Shown: in pieces, positions 37,833 to 46,148 of the stretch
Layout of the letters: each line of letters begins with the position of its first letter
Position numbering within the stretch: the stretch's first letter is position 1
Source of the DNA: JALYRV01 sp035512575
GTDB taxonomy: Bacteria > Acidobacteriota > Vicinamibacteria > Vicinamibacterales > SCN-69-37
Direction of reading: 5' to 3'
DNA: 64,000 nt
Assembly: GCA_035512575.1 (NCBI GenBank)
Contig: DATKDT010000073.1
Span: 7,144-71,143 of the forward strand
The notes under the pieces: generated by a model
What the model was told of the DNA's origin: nothing
Seen by the model: the letters and a program-made list of their open reading frames with translations, nothing else
Databases searched by the model: none
Program-made: the position numbers and the translations under genes

Positions 37833-38525
37833 ATGACGATCTACAGATACACGCCACAAGAGGCTTGGGTGAAACACGTCAAGCCCGCTCTAAATATAGC
37901 CGCGTGGATTGAGGATAGCTCGGCAGTGGGAACCGACATCGACTTGAGTAAGAGAGAGGTACTCTCCCTATTACTCATTGCTCACGTCCGGCGGGACCAG
38001 ACCCAAGCGAACTGCCGCATTGGCTATGACACCGAGGGTGTAGAGCCGAATGACGGTTTTGTCGAAGGGAAGGATGGGGCGATTCATGTAGAGAGCAAAC
38101 TGGTCGCTCAATATGACGAGCGACCATTGCTCGACGCGATAAGGGAGACGTATGACAAGTACGAGGGACGCGGACCTGCCTACGGAAGCGGCCGAGAACT
38201 AATGGTCTTCGCAAACCGCGCTAGCGACCGCCCCGGTCTGACCAGGGTATCGAGCTTACGCGATCACATCTTGACCAGAAAAGAGTCGCCGTTCGATCGT
38301 GTGCTTCTTGCATACTGCCGTCCACATGGACCGCCGGGGACAATTAGCATTGGAGTAGTCGAAGCCTTTCCTGGCAAGGGATTCGCGCACGTCAACATCG
38401 ACGTTACCTCTGGAGAAGCAGGGTTAAGGCTTGTCATTCCGTTCAGTGCCCCCGTCTCGCAAAGCTCCCCAGCCGACGCCGACAAGCGGCGCGGCTCAAC
38501 TTCAAGCATAGGCGGAAAACACTGA
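37833..38525 (+). CDS. Cassette protein 2: hypothetical
   Basis: The 230-residue soluble protein starts 12 bp after attC 1. It begins MTIYRYTPQEAWVKHVKPAL and contains YDTEGVEPNDGFVEGKDG and GVVEAFPGKGFAHVNIDVTS. No signal, membrane helix or known motif is visible. The last 20 or so residues (SPADADKRRGSTSSIGGKH) are encoded by a decayed attC, so the original stop may have been lost and the protein extended. Codon use is less GC-rich than in chromosomal neighbours. Confidence 0.7.
   Translation: MTIYRYTPQEAWVKHVKPALNIAAWIEDSSAVGTDIDLSKREVLSLLLIAHVRRDQTQANCRIGYDTEGVEPNDGFVEGKDGAIHVESKLVAQYDERPLLDAIRETYDKYEGRGPAYGSGRELMVFANRASDRPGLTRVSSLRDHILTRKESPFDRVLLAYCRPHGPPGTISIGVVEAFPGKGFAHVNIDVTSGEAGLRLVIPFSAPVSQSSPADADKRRGSTSSIGGKH
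38470..38514 (+). other. Decayed attC site
   Basis: CAGCCGACGCCG and GCGGCGCGGCT form the arms around ACAA, followed by CAACTTCAAGC, as in well-known attC sites. The R' box should read GTTAGGC, but CATAGGC is present, and no R'' box is recognisable. The site is therefore probably inactive. Confidence 0.55.
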
Positions 38526-38550
38526 TGCAGCAGGCATCGGCCTAGAACAA

Positions 38551-39117
38551 ATGTGGTTATCAAAGACCGTTCCCGTATTCTTGGCAGGGATGTGGCCTGC
38601 CAAATTGCAACAACCGGGTAGCGGAACGAAGGTCGCAGTTCTGGATCGCGAAGGTGGAACGGTTCTCTTGCAGGGTTTCTCGGATGAGGCGGGTTTCTTT
38701 GTGGGTCGGTTGTCCGCGTCATGGATTGGAAAGCAAGTCTACATAGTCGTGCGGGAGGTGAGCTTCAAATACGACTATTTCAATCCGCTGAAAGTAGAAC
38801 GTTGGGGCTTGTTTCTAGCGGTACGCCAAGAGAAAGATCTCTTTTATAACGGTACCCAGGGTGCAAAATTGCTGGATCCCCGAAGATGGGAAAGCTGGAA
38901 CGCGACTGCCGAGCACATTAGAGCCTCCGCGGTCATAAACTCAGCAGCAAGGCGAGCCAAGATCGCTTGGCCCATTCGTCAGGTGGGCCTGCTCGTAGCC
39001 GTAGCAGTTGGTGTCGCCGGCTTCGTCGTGCATCCAATAATAGGATTGGTATTGGGCGTCATAACGTATGGCGGCACTGAGGTTCTTGCACATGTGTTGT
39101 TGCAGCGAGGGTACTAA
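38551..39117 (+). CDS. Cassette protein 3: hypothetical, C-terminal membrane hairpin
   Basis: The 188-residue protein begins MWLSKTVPVFLAGMWPAK. A mixed N-terminal domain (VAVLDREGGTVLLQGFSDE, IVVREVSFKYDYFNPLKVER) is followed by two adjacent membrane helices at about 145-180 (VGLLVAVAVGVAGFVVHPI, IGLVLGVITYGGTEVL). It is probably anchored with its N-terminal domain in the cytoplasm. No family is recognised. It is followed after 29 bp by attC 2, confirming cassette status. Confidence 0.7.
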   Translation: MWLSKTVPVFLAGMWPAKLQQPGSGTKVAVLDREGGTVLLQGFSDEAGFFVGRLSASWIGKQVYIVVREVSFKYDYFNPLKVERWGLFLAVRQEKDLFYNGTQGAKLLDPRRWESWNATAEHIRASAVINSAARRAKIAWPIRQVGLLVAVAVGVAGFVVHPIIGLVLGVITYGGTEVLAHVLLQRGY

Positions 39118-39146
39118 CGCGAAATGGCACACGGCAAGCGGATACC

Positions 39147-39212
39147 GCCTAACATCACAGTGCACCGGACGCACGCAAGAACGGCGTGCGCCGGTGACTG
39201 TGAACGTTGGGC
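39147..39212 (+). other. attC recombination site 2
   Basis: R'' GCCTAAC (39147-39153) and R' GTTGGGC (39206-39212) are complementary allowing G-T. Between them, CACAGTGCACCGGACGCAC pairs with GTGCGCCGGTGACTGTG with two unpaired bases, and the loop is CGCAAGAACGGC. The 66-bp span is typical. This is the clearest attC in the array. Confidence 0.88.
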
Positions 39213-39417
39213 GGACCAGGCCAGAGTCCACGATGTTCTTGGTTTCACTCATTGGCATGACCTTGCCGGTTTCTTGCCTTGCACTCGCGTAGGTGCTGGC
39301 TATTCCGTATGGCTAATGCTGGATGGTTTTCCTGTTGGTTCGAACGTCGCGGTAGCGATCACCGCGTACGATCTCGGCCCCAAGGTGCTGAAGGCGGATG
39401 CTCAGACCCAAAAGTGA
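39213..39417 (+). pseudogene. Remnant of a fourth cassette
   Basis: After attC 2 a short frame begins MFLVSLIGMTLPVSCLALA (ATG 39235), like a signal peptide, but stops at once. Another frame (GAGYSVWLMLDGFPVGS to ADAQTQK, stop 39415-39417) stays open. This looks like a broken exported protein. No attC follows, so the array is truncated at its distal end. Confidence 0.4.
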
Positions 39418-39436
39418 GACCGGTCGCATTTTCCGA

Positions 39437-39463
39437 TTGACGACCGATTAGGTCGGATATAAC
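39437..39463 (+). promoter_or_regulatory. Promoter of the TonB-dependent receptor gene
   Basis: -35 TTGACG (39437-39442) and -10 TATAAC (39458-39463) are separated by 15 bp. A long palindrome begins immediately after the -10 box, so it would overlap the transcription start. Confidence 0.55.
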
Positions 39464-39503
39464 ATCCCTCGCTAGTTGAGAATGTTCTCAGTTAGCGAGG
39501 GAT
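39464..39503. promoter_or_regulatory. Palindromic operator or 5'-UTR hairpin before the TonB receptor
   Basis: Arms 39464-39482 and 39485-39503 match at 17 of 19 positions around a 2-nt centre; the core reads TGAGAATGTTCTCA. It lies between the -10 box and ATG 39506 and contains the likely ribosome site GAGG. It could bind a dimeric repressor (the core is loosely Fur-like) or mask the ribosome site as RNA. Confidence 0.6.
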
Positions 39504-39505
39504 TG

Positions 39506-41944
39506 ATGTTCCGGTCGAGTGCGTGCTGTCTTCTCCTCCTGACGTTCCTGGGTTCCGGCCCCGTTCAGGCCCAGTCGACAACGCCGACGGGCCTGGTCAT
39601 CTCGCAATCGGGCGCCCCGGTGCCTGGCGCCGAGCTCACGATTCAGCCTTCCGGCGGCGCGGCATCGTTCGTCACGGCTGACGTCACGGGCCGGTTCGAC
39701 CTGACGATGCTGGCGCCGGGCGAGTATCGAATTTCCGTACGGGCCACCGGCTTCTCGCCCGTCACGGAACGGCTGACCGTGCGAGCCGGCCAGCCGGCCG
39801 AGGTCACGCTGGTCCTGCCCGAAATCGTGCGCGAGCGCGTCGACGTGGTCGGGCACGCGAGCCTCCGCGACAAGATCCCCGGCTCCGCGTGGGTGATCGA
39901 CCGCGCCGAGATGGAAACCCTCACCGCCGCCACGGGCGACATCCACCGGATGCTGCGGCAGGTGCCCGGCCTGAACGTCCAGGAAGAGGAGGGCTACGGC
40001 CTGCGCCCGAACATCGGGATGCGCGGCACCGGCACCGACCGCAGCAGCAAGATCACGATGATGGAGGACGGCGTGCTGATCGCCCCGGCGCCCTATTCGG
40101 CTCCGGCGGCCTATTACGCGCCCACGGCCGGGCGGATGGCATCGCTCGAAGTGCGGAAGGGATCGAGCCAGATCAAGTACGGCCCGATCACGACCGGCGG
40201 CGTGCTGAACTACGTCTCGACCAGCATCCCCTCGTCATTGCAGCTTCGCGGCACCGTGACGGCGGGCGCGCACGGCACCGGGAAGATCACCGCGGCCGCG
40301 GGCGACTCGTATCGCCACTTCGGCTGGCTCGCCGAGACGTTCCAGTTCCGCAGCAGCGGCTTCAAGCAACTCGATGGCGGCGGCGACACCGGCGTCGAGC
40401 TCGCCGATTACCTGGTGAAGGTGCGCTTCAACACCACGCCGACGCCGATGTTCTATCAGGAACTGGAAATCAAGTTTGGCCGCACCGAGCAGCACGGCGA
40501 CGAGACGTATCTCGGTCTCACCGACGCAGACTTTTCGACGTCGCCGCTGCGCCGGTATGCGGCCTCGCAGCAGGACGTGATCGACACCTCCCACGAGCAG
40601 TATCAGGCGCGCCACTTCCTGGCGCGCGGCAACCTGGATCTGACCACGGTTGTGTACCGCAACAACTTCAGCCGCGCCTGGTACAAGCTGCAGAGCGTGC
40701 TGGGCGCGGGCCTGGGCGGCGTGCTCGCGGCGCCCGATCTCAACGCCGAGCGCATGGCCGTGCTCCTGGGCGGCGACAGCCCGGCCGACGCCCTCACGGT
40801 GCGGAACAACAACCGCAGCTACTTCGGCGCGGGCGCGCAGTCGGTGCTGGGCCTGTCGCTCTCGGCCGGCGGCGTTCGACACCAGGTCGAAGCCGGCGTC
40901 CGCTATCACGAGGATGAGGAAGACCGCTTCCAGCAGGACGATCGCTACCGGATGCTCGGCGGACGCATGCTGCTCACGCGGGCAGGCGCGCCCGGCAGCC
41001 AGGACAACCGCGTCGTCGGGGCTCGCGCCGTCGCCGGGTTCGTGTCGGACACCATCAGCCGGGGACGGTGGAGCGTCTCGCCGGGCCTTCGCTACGAAAC
41101 GATCGATTTGAATCAGACGTCGTATGCGCTGACCGATCCGGCGCGGGGCGGCAATCCGGCGGTTGTTTCCACGGAGGTCGACGCGCTGATCCCCGGCATC
41201 GGCGCGAGCTTCGATCTTCGTCCGGACGCGAGCCTCTTCGGCGGCGTGCACAAGGGGTTCGCCCCGCCCGGGCCGGGCGCGGCCGAGGGCACCGAGGTCG
41301 AGCACAGCGTCAATTACGAGCTCGGTACGCGCGTCCGGCGCAGCGGCCTGCGCGCTGAAGTCATCGGCTTTTTCAACGACTACGGCAACCTGCTCGGCCG
41401 CGATACGCTCGCGACAGGCGGGACCGGCGACGGGCGGCTGTTCAACGGCGGGAAGGCGCAGGTCTACGGCCTCGAGACGGCCGTGCAGTGGAATCCCGCG
41501 CCCGCGCTCGGGCTTCGGTCAGGTCTGCCCATGCGCCTGGCGTACACGCTGACCCACGCGGAATTCCGCAACACGTTTCAGAGCCGGTTCGGGCCGTGGG
41601 GCAACGTGCGCATCGGCGACGAGCTGCCGTACGTCCCGCGCCACCAGCTCTATGCCAGCATCGAAACGGATCATCAGTCGTGGCGGGCCCGGCTCGACGG
41701 GTATTACGTGGGCCGCATGCGGACGCTGGCGGGCCAGGGCGCGTATGCCGCCGCCGACTCCACCGACGCGCACGTGGTCATCAATGCGTCGGGAGAGTAC
41801 GTGCTGACCGGCGGAGCGACGCTGTTTGCGAGCGTGCAGAATCTCGCCGACAGCTCCTACATCGTGGCGCGCCATCCGGCCGGCGTCAGGCCCGGGTTGC
41901 CGCGCTCGTTCCAGGCGGGTCTCAGAATCGGCCTGGGTCGATAG
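39506..41944 (+). CDS. TonB-dependent outer-membrane receptor (FecA-like)
   Basis: The 812-residue protein starts at ATG 39506, giving signal peptide MFRSSACCLLLLTFLGSG ending QAQ. A carboxypeptidase-regulatory-like fold (about 25-105, SGAPVPGAELTIQPSGG) precedes the plug (about 115-240, RVDVVGHASLRDKIPGSAWV, RPNIGMRGTGTDRSSKI). A beta-barrel runs to the end. FecA-type features such as SAPAAYYAPTAGRM suggest ferric-chelate import. Its 3' end overlaps the convergent heme operon by 23 bp, tying iron import to heme synthesis by position. The upstream palindrome suggests metal-responsive control. Confidence 0.9.
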   Translation: MFRSSACCLLLLTFLGSGPVQAQSTTPTGLVISQSGAPVPGAELTIQPSGGAASFVTADVTGRFDLTMLAPGEYRISVRATGFSPVTERLTVRAGQPAEVTLVLPEIVRERVDVVGHASLRDKIPGSAWVIDRAEMETLTAATGDIHRMLRQVPGLNVQEEEGYGLRPNIGMRGTGTDRSSKITMMEDGVLIAPAPYSAPAAYYAPTAGRMASLEVRKGSSQIKYGPITTGGVLNYVSTSIPSSLQLRGTVTAGAHGTGKITAAAGDSYRHFGWLAETFQFRSSGFKQLDGGGDTGVELADYLVKVRFNTTPTPMFYQELEIKFGRTEQHGDETYLGLTDADFSTSPLRRYAASQQDVIDTSHEQYQARHFLARGNLDLTTVVYRNNFSRAWYKLQSVLGAGLGGVLAAPDLNAERMAVLLGGDSPADALTVRNNNRSYFGAGAQSVLGLSLSAGGVRHQVEAGVRYHEDEEDRFQQDDRYRMLGGRMLLTRAGAPGSQDNRVVGARAVAGFVSDTISRGRWSVSPGLRYETIDLNQTSYALTDPARGGNPAVVSTEVDALIPGIGASFDLRPDASLFGGVHKGFAPPGPGAAEGTEVEHSVNYELGTRVRRSGLRAEVIGFFNDYGNLLGRDTLATGGTGDGRLFNGGKAQVYGLETAVQWNPAPALGLRSGLPMRLAYTLTHAEFRNTFQSRFGPWGNVRIGDELPYVPRHQLYASIETDHQSWRARLDGYYVGRMRTLAGQGAYAAADSTDAHVVINASGEYVLTGGATLFASVQNLADSSYIVARHPAGVRPGLPRSFQAGLRIGLGR

Positions 41945-43112
41945 CGCGGGCCACGCGCGCGGCTTCGGTTTCGGCGCGCTCGACCAGCGCCGACACGCCG
42001 ATGCGCCCGAGGTAGTTGCCGCAGACGCCAAGCCAGGGCGGGAGCGTGGCGGAGGCCTTTGCGGCCTCCGCCACCGCCTCGTCGTAGATCGGCAGCGCCG
42101 CCGTCCAGCCCTGGGCGTGCAGCGCGACGGGGGAGTCGCGCCGTCCGGTGAGCTGCTCGCGATCGCGCTGAACCGCCGCGTCGATCTCGCGCGCGGGCGC
42201 GCCGGCGAGCGCCGCGTCGCCATAAATCCACCGCTCCGATCGCAGCGCGCCGCGGCCGTCGAAAATCTCCGTATTGAACAGCACGCCCAGCGCGCGCGCA
42301 CTGCCGCGGGGGAACAGCACGCCGAAGCCGCGGATGTCGTCCGCGTGACGCGCAAAGAACGCCGTCGCCGTGACGAGCGGCGCGCTGCGGATGCGGGCGG
42401 CGGCCCCCGCCAGCGGGGGATGATGCGGCGCAAGCAGCGGCGCCGCGGCGGCCGCGCTGGTACAGACCATCACCGGCACGCCGGGTTCGAGCGATGTCGC
42501 GTGCCGCGCGAAGGTGAATGTGGCGCCGCGCCTCGTCAGCGCGTCCACGAGCGCGGTAATCATCGCGCCCATCCCGTCGCGCGGGGCGGCCAGCCGGATG
42601 CGCTCGCGCTTGCGCGCGATCCCGACGGCCTCGGCCGACAGCTCCGCGGCGGGCGCGCCGTAGATGCCCTGCAGCGCGGGCGCGAGCAGCGACGCCGTGG
42701 CCGCGCGGCCCACCACGCGATCACCCCACGCGGCCACCGACTCTCCGGGGCGAGGCTTGATCCGCCCGCGAAGCCACGCGGCCCCGAACCGGCCGAGCGT
42801 CGCGGCCGTCTCACCGGCCGTCAGCGGCCAGCGGCGCGGGCGGCCATTCCGGAAAATGTAGCGGCGGCGGCTGGCCTCGCGCGCGAACATCGGCTCGATG
42901 CCCAGCGACTGAAACAGCCTGTCGACGGCCGGCGCCCAGACGAATCCGTTCGCGCCCGTCTCAACCGGCCCCTCGGGAAGCACAATGGTGTGAATGAGCC
43001 CGCCCGGCACGGGCGCGGCTTCGACAATCTCCACGGGAATGCCGCGGCGCGCGAGCGCCCACGCGGCCGACAGGCCCGACAGGCCCGCGCCGACGACGCG
43101 GACGCGCGTCAT
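41922..43112 (-). CDS. hemY: Protoporphyrinogen/coproporphyrinogen oxidase, FAD type (HemY)
   Basis: The 396-residue flavoprotein begins MTRVRVVGAGLSGLSAAWAL, a dinucleotide-binding fold, followed by EIVEAAPVPGGLIHT and TGANGFVWAP. The C-terminal FAD motif near WLGVCGNYLGRIGVSALVE matches the family. It oxidises the porphyrinogen ring with oxygen. At 396 residues it is shorter than the usual 450-480. It is the last gene of the heme operon, coupled to hemN by ATGA. Whether it uses protoporphyrinogen or coproporphyrinogen is not certain; decarboxylation by HemN first favours protoporphyrinogen. Confidence 0.88.
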   Translation of the reverse strand: MTRVRVVGAGLSGLSAAWALARRGIPVEIVEAAPVPGGLIHTIVLPEGPVETGANGFVWAPAVDRLFQSLGIEPMFAREASRRRYIFRNGRPRRWPLTAGETAATLGRFGAAWLRGRIKPRPGESVAAWGDRVVGRAATASLLAPALQGIYGAPAAELSAEAVGIARKRERIRLAAPRDGMGAMITALVDALTRRGATFTFARHATSLEPGVPVMVCTSAAAAAPLLAPHHPPLAGAAARIRSAPLVTATAFFARHADDIRGFGVLFPRGSARALGVLFNTEIFDGRGALRSERWIYGDAALAGAPAREIDAAVQRDREQLTGRRDSPVALHAQGWTAALPIYDEAVAEAAKASATLPPWLGVCGNYLGRIGVSALVERAETEAARVARAIDPGRF

Positions 43113-44458
43113 ATCGAGGTCGAGTACACGGGCGCGGCAGGACGCTCGGCCCGGTAGCGATCGTCGAAGAACGCCGCGATGTTGCGCAGGAACGGCCGGC
43201 CGGCGCCGGTGACGCGCAGCTCGCGGTCCAGGACTTCCACGAGGCCGTCTTCGGCAAGCGGCGCAAGGAACGCGCGCGCGTCCGCGGCGTCGCTGCCGTC
43301 GAGCGCCGCGCGAAACGTCGTCATCAGCGACAGAATCTGTTCGCGCCGGCGCTGCTCGACCGCGGTCAGCCGGTGGCCGCGCAGCGTCGGAATCTCGCCG
43401 GCGTCGATGCGCCGGTCGTAGACCGGCAGGACTTTTTCGTTCTGGTGATAGCAGGCGCGCGTCTCGGAAATGGCGCTCACGCCAAGGCCGAGCAGCACGT
43501 CGGTGCGCGCGTCGGCATAGCCCATGAAGTTGCGGTGGAGGGCGCCCTCGGCCGCGGCGCGCGCGAGGCCGTCTTCGGGCCGCGCGAAGTGATCCATGCC
43601 GATCTCGACGTAGCCGGCGGCAAGCAGGCCGTCGCGCGCGATCTCGTACAGCTCGCGCTTGGCGGCCCCGGCGGGAATCTGATCGTCTCGGAACTTCCGC
43701 TGCGCCGGCTTGATCCACGGTACGCGCGCGAAGCTGTAGACCGCCAGGCGATCGGGCGCCAGGCCGGCGATGGCGCTGGTCAGCACGCGCATCGAGGCGG
43801 GCGTCTGTCCCGGCAGGCCGTAAATCAGGTCGACGTTGATCGACTCGTAGCCCAGCGCGCGCGCGTCGCGGCAGAGGGCCGACGTCAGTGCGAGCGGCTG
43901 CCGGCGGTTGACCAGGCGCTGGACTTCCTCGTCGATGTCCTGCACGCCCATGGAGATGCGGCGGAAGCCGCGCCCCGCCAGCGTCTCGAGGTGGGCCGTC
44001 GTCGTCACGCGCGGATCCGCCTCGAACCCCGCCTCGAACGCGCCGGCGCGCGCCGGCAGCCCGCGCGCGATGGCGTCGGCCAGATGCGCGAGCGTCTCGG
44101 GCGCGAGAAACGTCGGCGTGCCGCCGCCGAAATGCACCTGGCGCAGCGGCCGCGCCGCCAGCGCCGGCACGGCGGCGAGGTACATCTGCAGCTCCGCCAG
44201 CACGCGCGCGACGTACGGCCCCTCGCGCCCGTGGTCGCGCGTGATGACGTTGTTGCAGCCGCAGAAGGTGCAGAGCGACTCGCAGAACGGCAGGTGCACG
44301 TAGAGCGCCAGGGACGCGTCGGACGGCTCCAGCGCCGCGCCGAGCGCCCCGATCCAGGCGTCGCCCGACGGCGTGTCGGTCCACTGCGGCACGGGCGGAT
44401 AGCTCGTGTAGCGCGGCACCTGCACGTCGTACTTCGCGAACAGATCGCGCGGCGTCAT
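43109..44458 (-). CDS. hemN: Oxygen-independent coproporphyrinogen III oxidase
   Basis: The 449-residue radical-SAM enzyme starts at MTPRDLFAKYDVQVPRYTSY, the classic HemN opening. The cluster motif is HLPFCESLCTFCGCN (CxxxCxxC plus the extra Cys typical of true HemN). FGGGTPTFL, SMGVQDIDEEVQ and LIYGLPGQT follow. It converts coproporphyrinogen III to protoporphyrinogen IX without oxygen. It overlaps both neighbours as ATGA. Confidence 0.96.
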   Translation of the reverse strand: MTPRDLFAKYDVQVPRYTSYPPVPQWTDTPSGDAWIGALGAALEPSDASLALYVHLPFCESLCTFCGCNNVITRDHGREGPYVARVLAELQMYLAAVPALAARPLRQVHFGGGTPTFLAPETLAHLADAIARGLPARAGAFEAGFEADPRVTTTAHLETLAGRGFRRISMGVQDIDEEVQRLVNRRQPLALTSALCRDARALGYESINVDLIYGLPGQTPASMRVLTSAIAGLAPDRLAVYSFARVPWIKPAQRKFRDDQIPAGAAKRELYEIARDGLLAAGYVEIGMDHFARPEDGLARAAAEGALHRNFMGYADARTDVLLGLGVSAISETRACYHQNEKVLPVYDRRIDAGEIPTLRGHRLTAVEQRRREQILSLMTTFRAALDGSDAADARAFLAPLAEDGLVEVLDRELRVTGAGRPFLRNIAAFFDDRYRAERPAAPVYSTSI

Positions 44459-45480
44459 GCGAACGCCTCGCGTACTTCGCGCACGAACAGACGCACGTTC
44501 GCTTCCGGCGTGCCCGGCAGCACGCCGTGCCCGAGTCCGCAGATCCAGCCGCGCCGCTCGCCGGCCGTCAGCGCGCGAATCGGCGCGAGCCACGCGTGGA
44601 TGGCGGCGCGCAACGCCGGTTCCGGCATCAGCATCAGGGCCTGGTCGAAATTCCCCTGCACGAAGCCGCGCCGATCGGAGGCCAGCAGGCGCGCCAGCGA
44701 CCATCGTGAGTCGACCCCGAGCCCCGCCCAGGACGCCTCCGCGAACGTGGCCGAGGTCATCTGGTCGGGGTGCGACGCCTTGGCGTAGTAGCCGATGCGA
44801 TTGGGAAACGCAGACGCGAGCGCCGCCAGATCCGGCGCGACGGCACCCGCGAAGCACGACGGCGGCAGCTCGCCCGCGGCCGTGTCGAGCACCATCACGA
44901 CATCGGCGCCCGCGTCGAGCTGCATGCGGATCGCTTCGGTCAGCAGCGGCACGGCCAGGGCCGCGAAGCCGCGATAGAGCGCCGGCGACGACTTCGCGAC
45001 AGCCAGCGCGCCGGCGTGCGATCCCTCGCACGCATAGACGAACAGCGTCCAGGGGCCGCCCACGAACCCGATCAGGCCCTTGCCGCGATCGAGCCGCGCG
45101 CGCGTCGCCGCGACCGCATCCGCCTGAAAGCGCAGGTGCGGCACGGCCTCCTGCCAGGGCCGCAGGGAGGCCAGTACGTCCGGCGTCAGCTTCCGGTCGA
45201 GCGCCGGGGGACCGGCGTCGTAGCTGAGCCCGAATCCCAGTGCCTCGAGCGGAAACAGCAGATCGCTGAACAGGATCGCCGCATCGAAGTCGAAATCCTC
45301 GATGGCGTTCATCGCCACGGCGGCCGCGAGCTCGGGCACGCGGCACAGCCGCTCGAAGCTGTGCTCGCGCCGCAAGTGCTGATACCGCTGCTGATACCGG
45401 CCGGCCTGGCGCATCAGCCAGATCGGCGGCACCGGCTGGCTCTCGCCGCGAAGGGCGCGCGCGAACCGTCCGTCGCTCAT
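44455..45480 (-). CDS. hemE: Uroporphyrinogen decarboxylase
   Basis: The 341-residue enzyme starts at MSDGRFARALRGE, set by the ATGA overlap with the response regulator. Motifs are PPIWLMRQAGRY, AAILFSDLLFPLEALG with the catalytic Asp, GFVGGPWTLF and the C-terminal GLGHGVLPGTPEANV. It decarboxylates uroporphyrinogen III to coproporphyrinogen III. Confidence 0.96.
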   Translation of the reverse strand: MSDGRFARALRGESQPVPPIWLMRQAGRYQQRYQHLRREHSFERLCRVPELAAAVAMNAIEDFDFDAAILFSDLLFPLEALGFGLSYDAGPPALDRKLTPDVLASLRPWQEAVPHLRFQADAVAATRARLDRGKGLIGFVGGPWTLFVYACEGSHAGALAVAKSSPALYRGFAALAVPLLTEAIRMQLDAGADVVMVLDTAAGELPPSCFAGAVAPDLAALASAFPNRIGYYAKASHPDQMTSATFAEASWAGLGVDSRWSLARLLASDRRGFVQGNFDQALMLMPEPALRAAIHAWLAPIRALTAGERRGWICGLGHGVLPGTPEANVRLFVREVREAFA

Positions 45481-46148
45481 CGAGCCTCCGCCGCCCATTG
45501 ATAGCCGATGCCTCGAATGGATCGAATCACGTGCCCCTCATCATCGCCGAGTGCCTGCCGCAGCCGCACGATGGCGTTGTCGATCGCGCGCGGGGTGGGA
45601 AACCGGTTCTCTCCCCAGACGCGATCCAGAATTTCCGAGCGCGGGACGGCCCGCGGCGCCGAATCGATCAGCAGCTTCAGCACCTGGCAGTCGCGCGCCT
45701 GGAGGAACACGCGCGGGTGGCCCGGCCGGTCGACGCTCAGGGCGCCCAGATTGATCTCGCAGCCGCCGGCGTGAATCGCGCCCTGCGGGCGCTGCCGCCC
45801 GAGCACGTGCCTCACGCGCAGCATGAACTCGCGCAGATGGAACGGCTTCGGCAGGTATTCCTCGGCGCCAATCTCGAAGCCCTCGAGCCGGTTCTCCGCC
45901 GAGTTCAGCGCCGTCATGAACATGATCGGCGTCGCGCTGGTGCCGCGCATCTCGCGCGCCAGGCCGAAGCCCGATCCGTCGGGCAGCATCACGTCGACGA
46001 TGGCCAGGTCCCACGGCCCGGCTTCGAGGTGCGCGCGCGCGTCGCGCAGCGTGCGCGCCCATGCGACCGTGAGTCCGTCCCGCTCGAGCCGCTCCGCCAG
46101 CGTGCCGCCGAGCGATGCGTCGTCCTCGATCAGCAGCACTTTCGCCAT
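45477..46148 (-). CDS. OmpR-family response regulator in the heme operon
   Basis: The 223-residue protein has a receiver (VLLIEDD; phospho-acceptor Asp52 in AIVDVMLPDGSG; TALNS; Lys in YLPKPF) and an OmpR winged helix (VLKLLIDSAPRAVPRSEIL, AIDNAIVRLRQALGD, IRSIRGIGYQW). It is translated directly after the sensor kinase (TGATG junction). OmpR-type regulators bind direct repeats about one helical turn apart; a perfect 11-bp tandem repeat precedes hemA and is the natural candidate site. Confidence 0.93.
   Translation of the reverse strand: MAKVLLIEDDASLGGTLAERLERDGLTVAWARTLRDARAHLEAGPWDLAIVDVMLPDGSGFGLAREMRGTSATPIMFMTALNSAENRLEGFEIGAEEYLPKPFHLREFMLRVRHVLGRQRPQGAIHAGGCEINLGALSVDRPGHPRVFLQARDCQVLKLLIDSAPRAVPRSEILDRVWGENRFPTPRAIDNAIVRLRQALGDDEGHVIRSIRGIGYQWAAEAR

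Larger units (their letters stand above)
36093..39417 (+). mobile_element. Relic integron: integrase plus cassette array in the same orientation
   Basis: An integron-type integrase (frameshifted) is followed on the same strand by four short cassettes marked by two clear attC sites (37746-37821, 39147-39212) and one decayed attC (about 38470-38514). Cassette DNA has visibly lower GC than the surroundings. In most integrons intI points away from the cassettes; here it points the same way, with the presumptive attI at its 3' end. The region lies between housekeeping priA and a TonB receptor, consistent with insertion. Confidence 0.8.

Noticed and set aside
41922..45346. Very long open frames running through hemE, hemN and hemY on the minus strand
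   Set aside because: They are GC-driven out-of-frame extensions upstream of the real starts; family alignments and ATGA overlaps fix the true genes.
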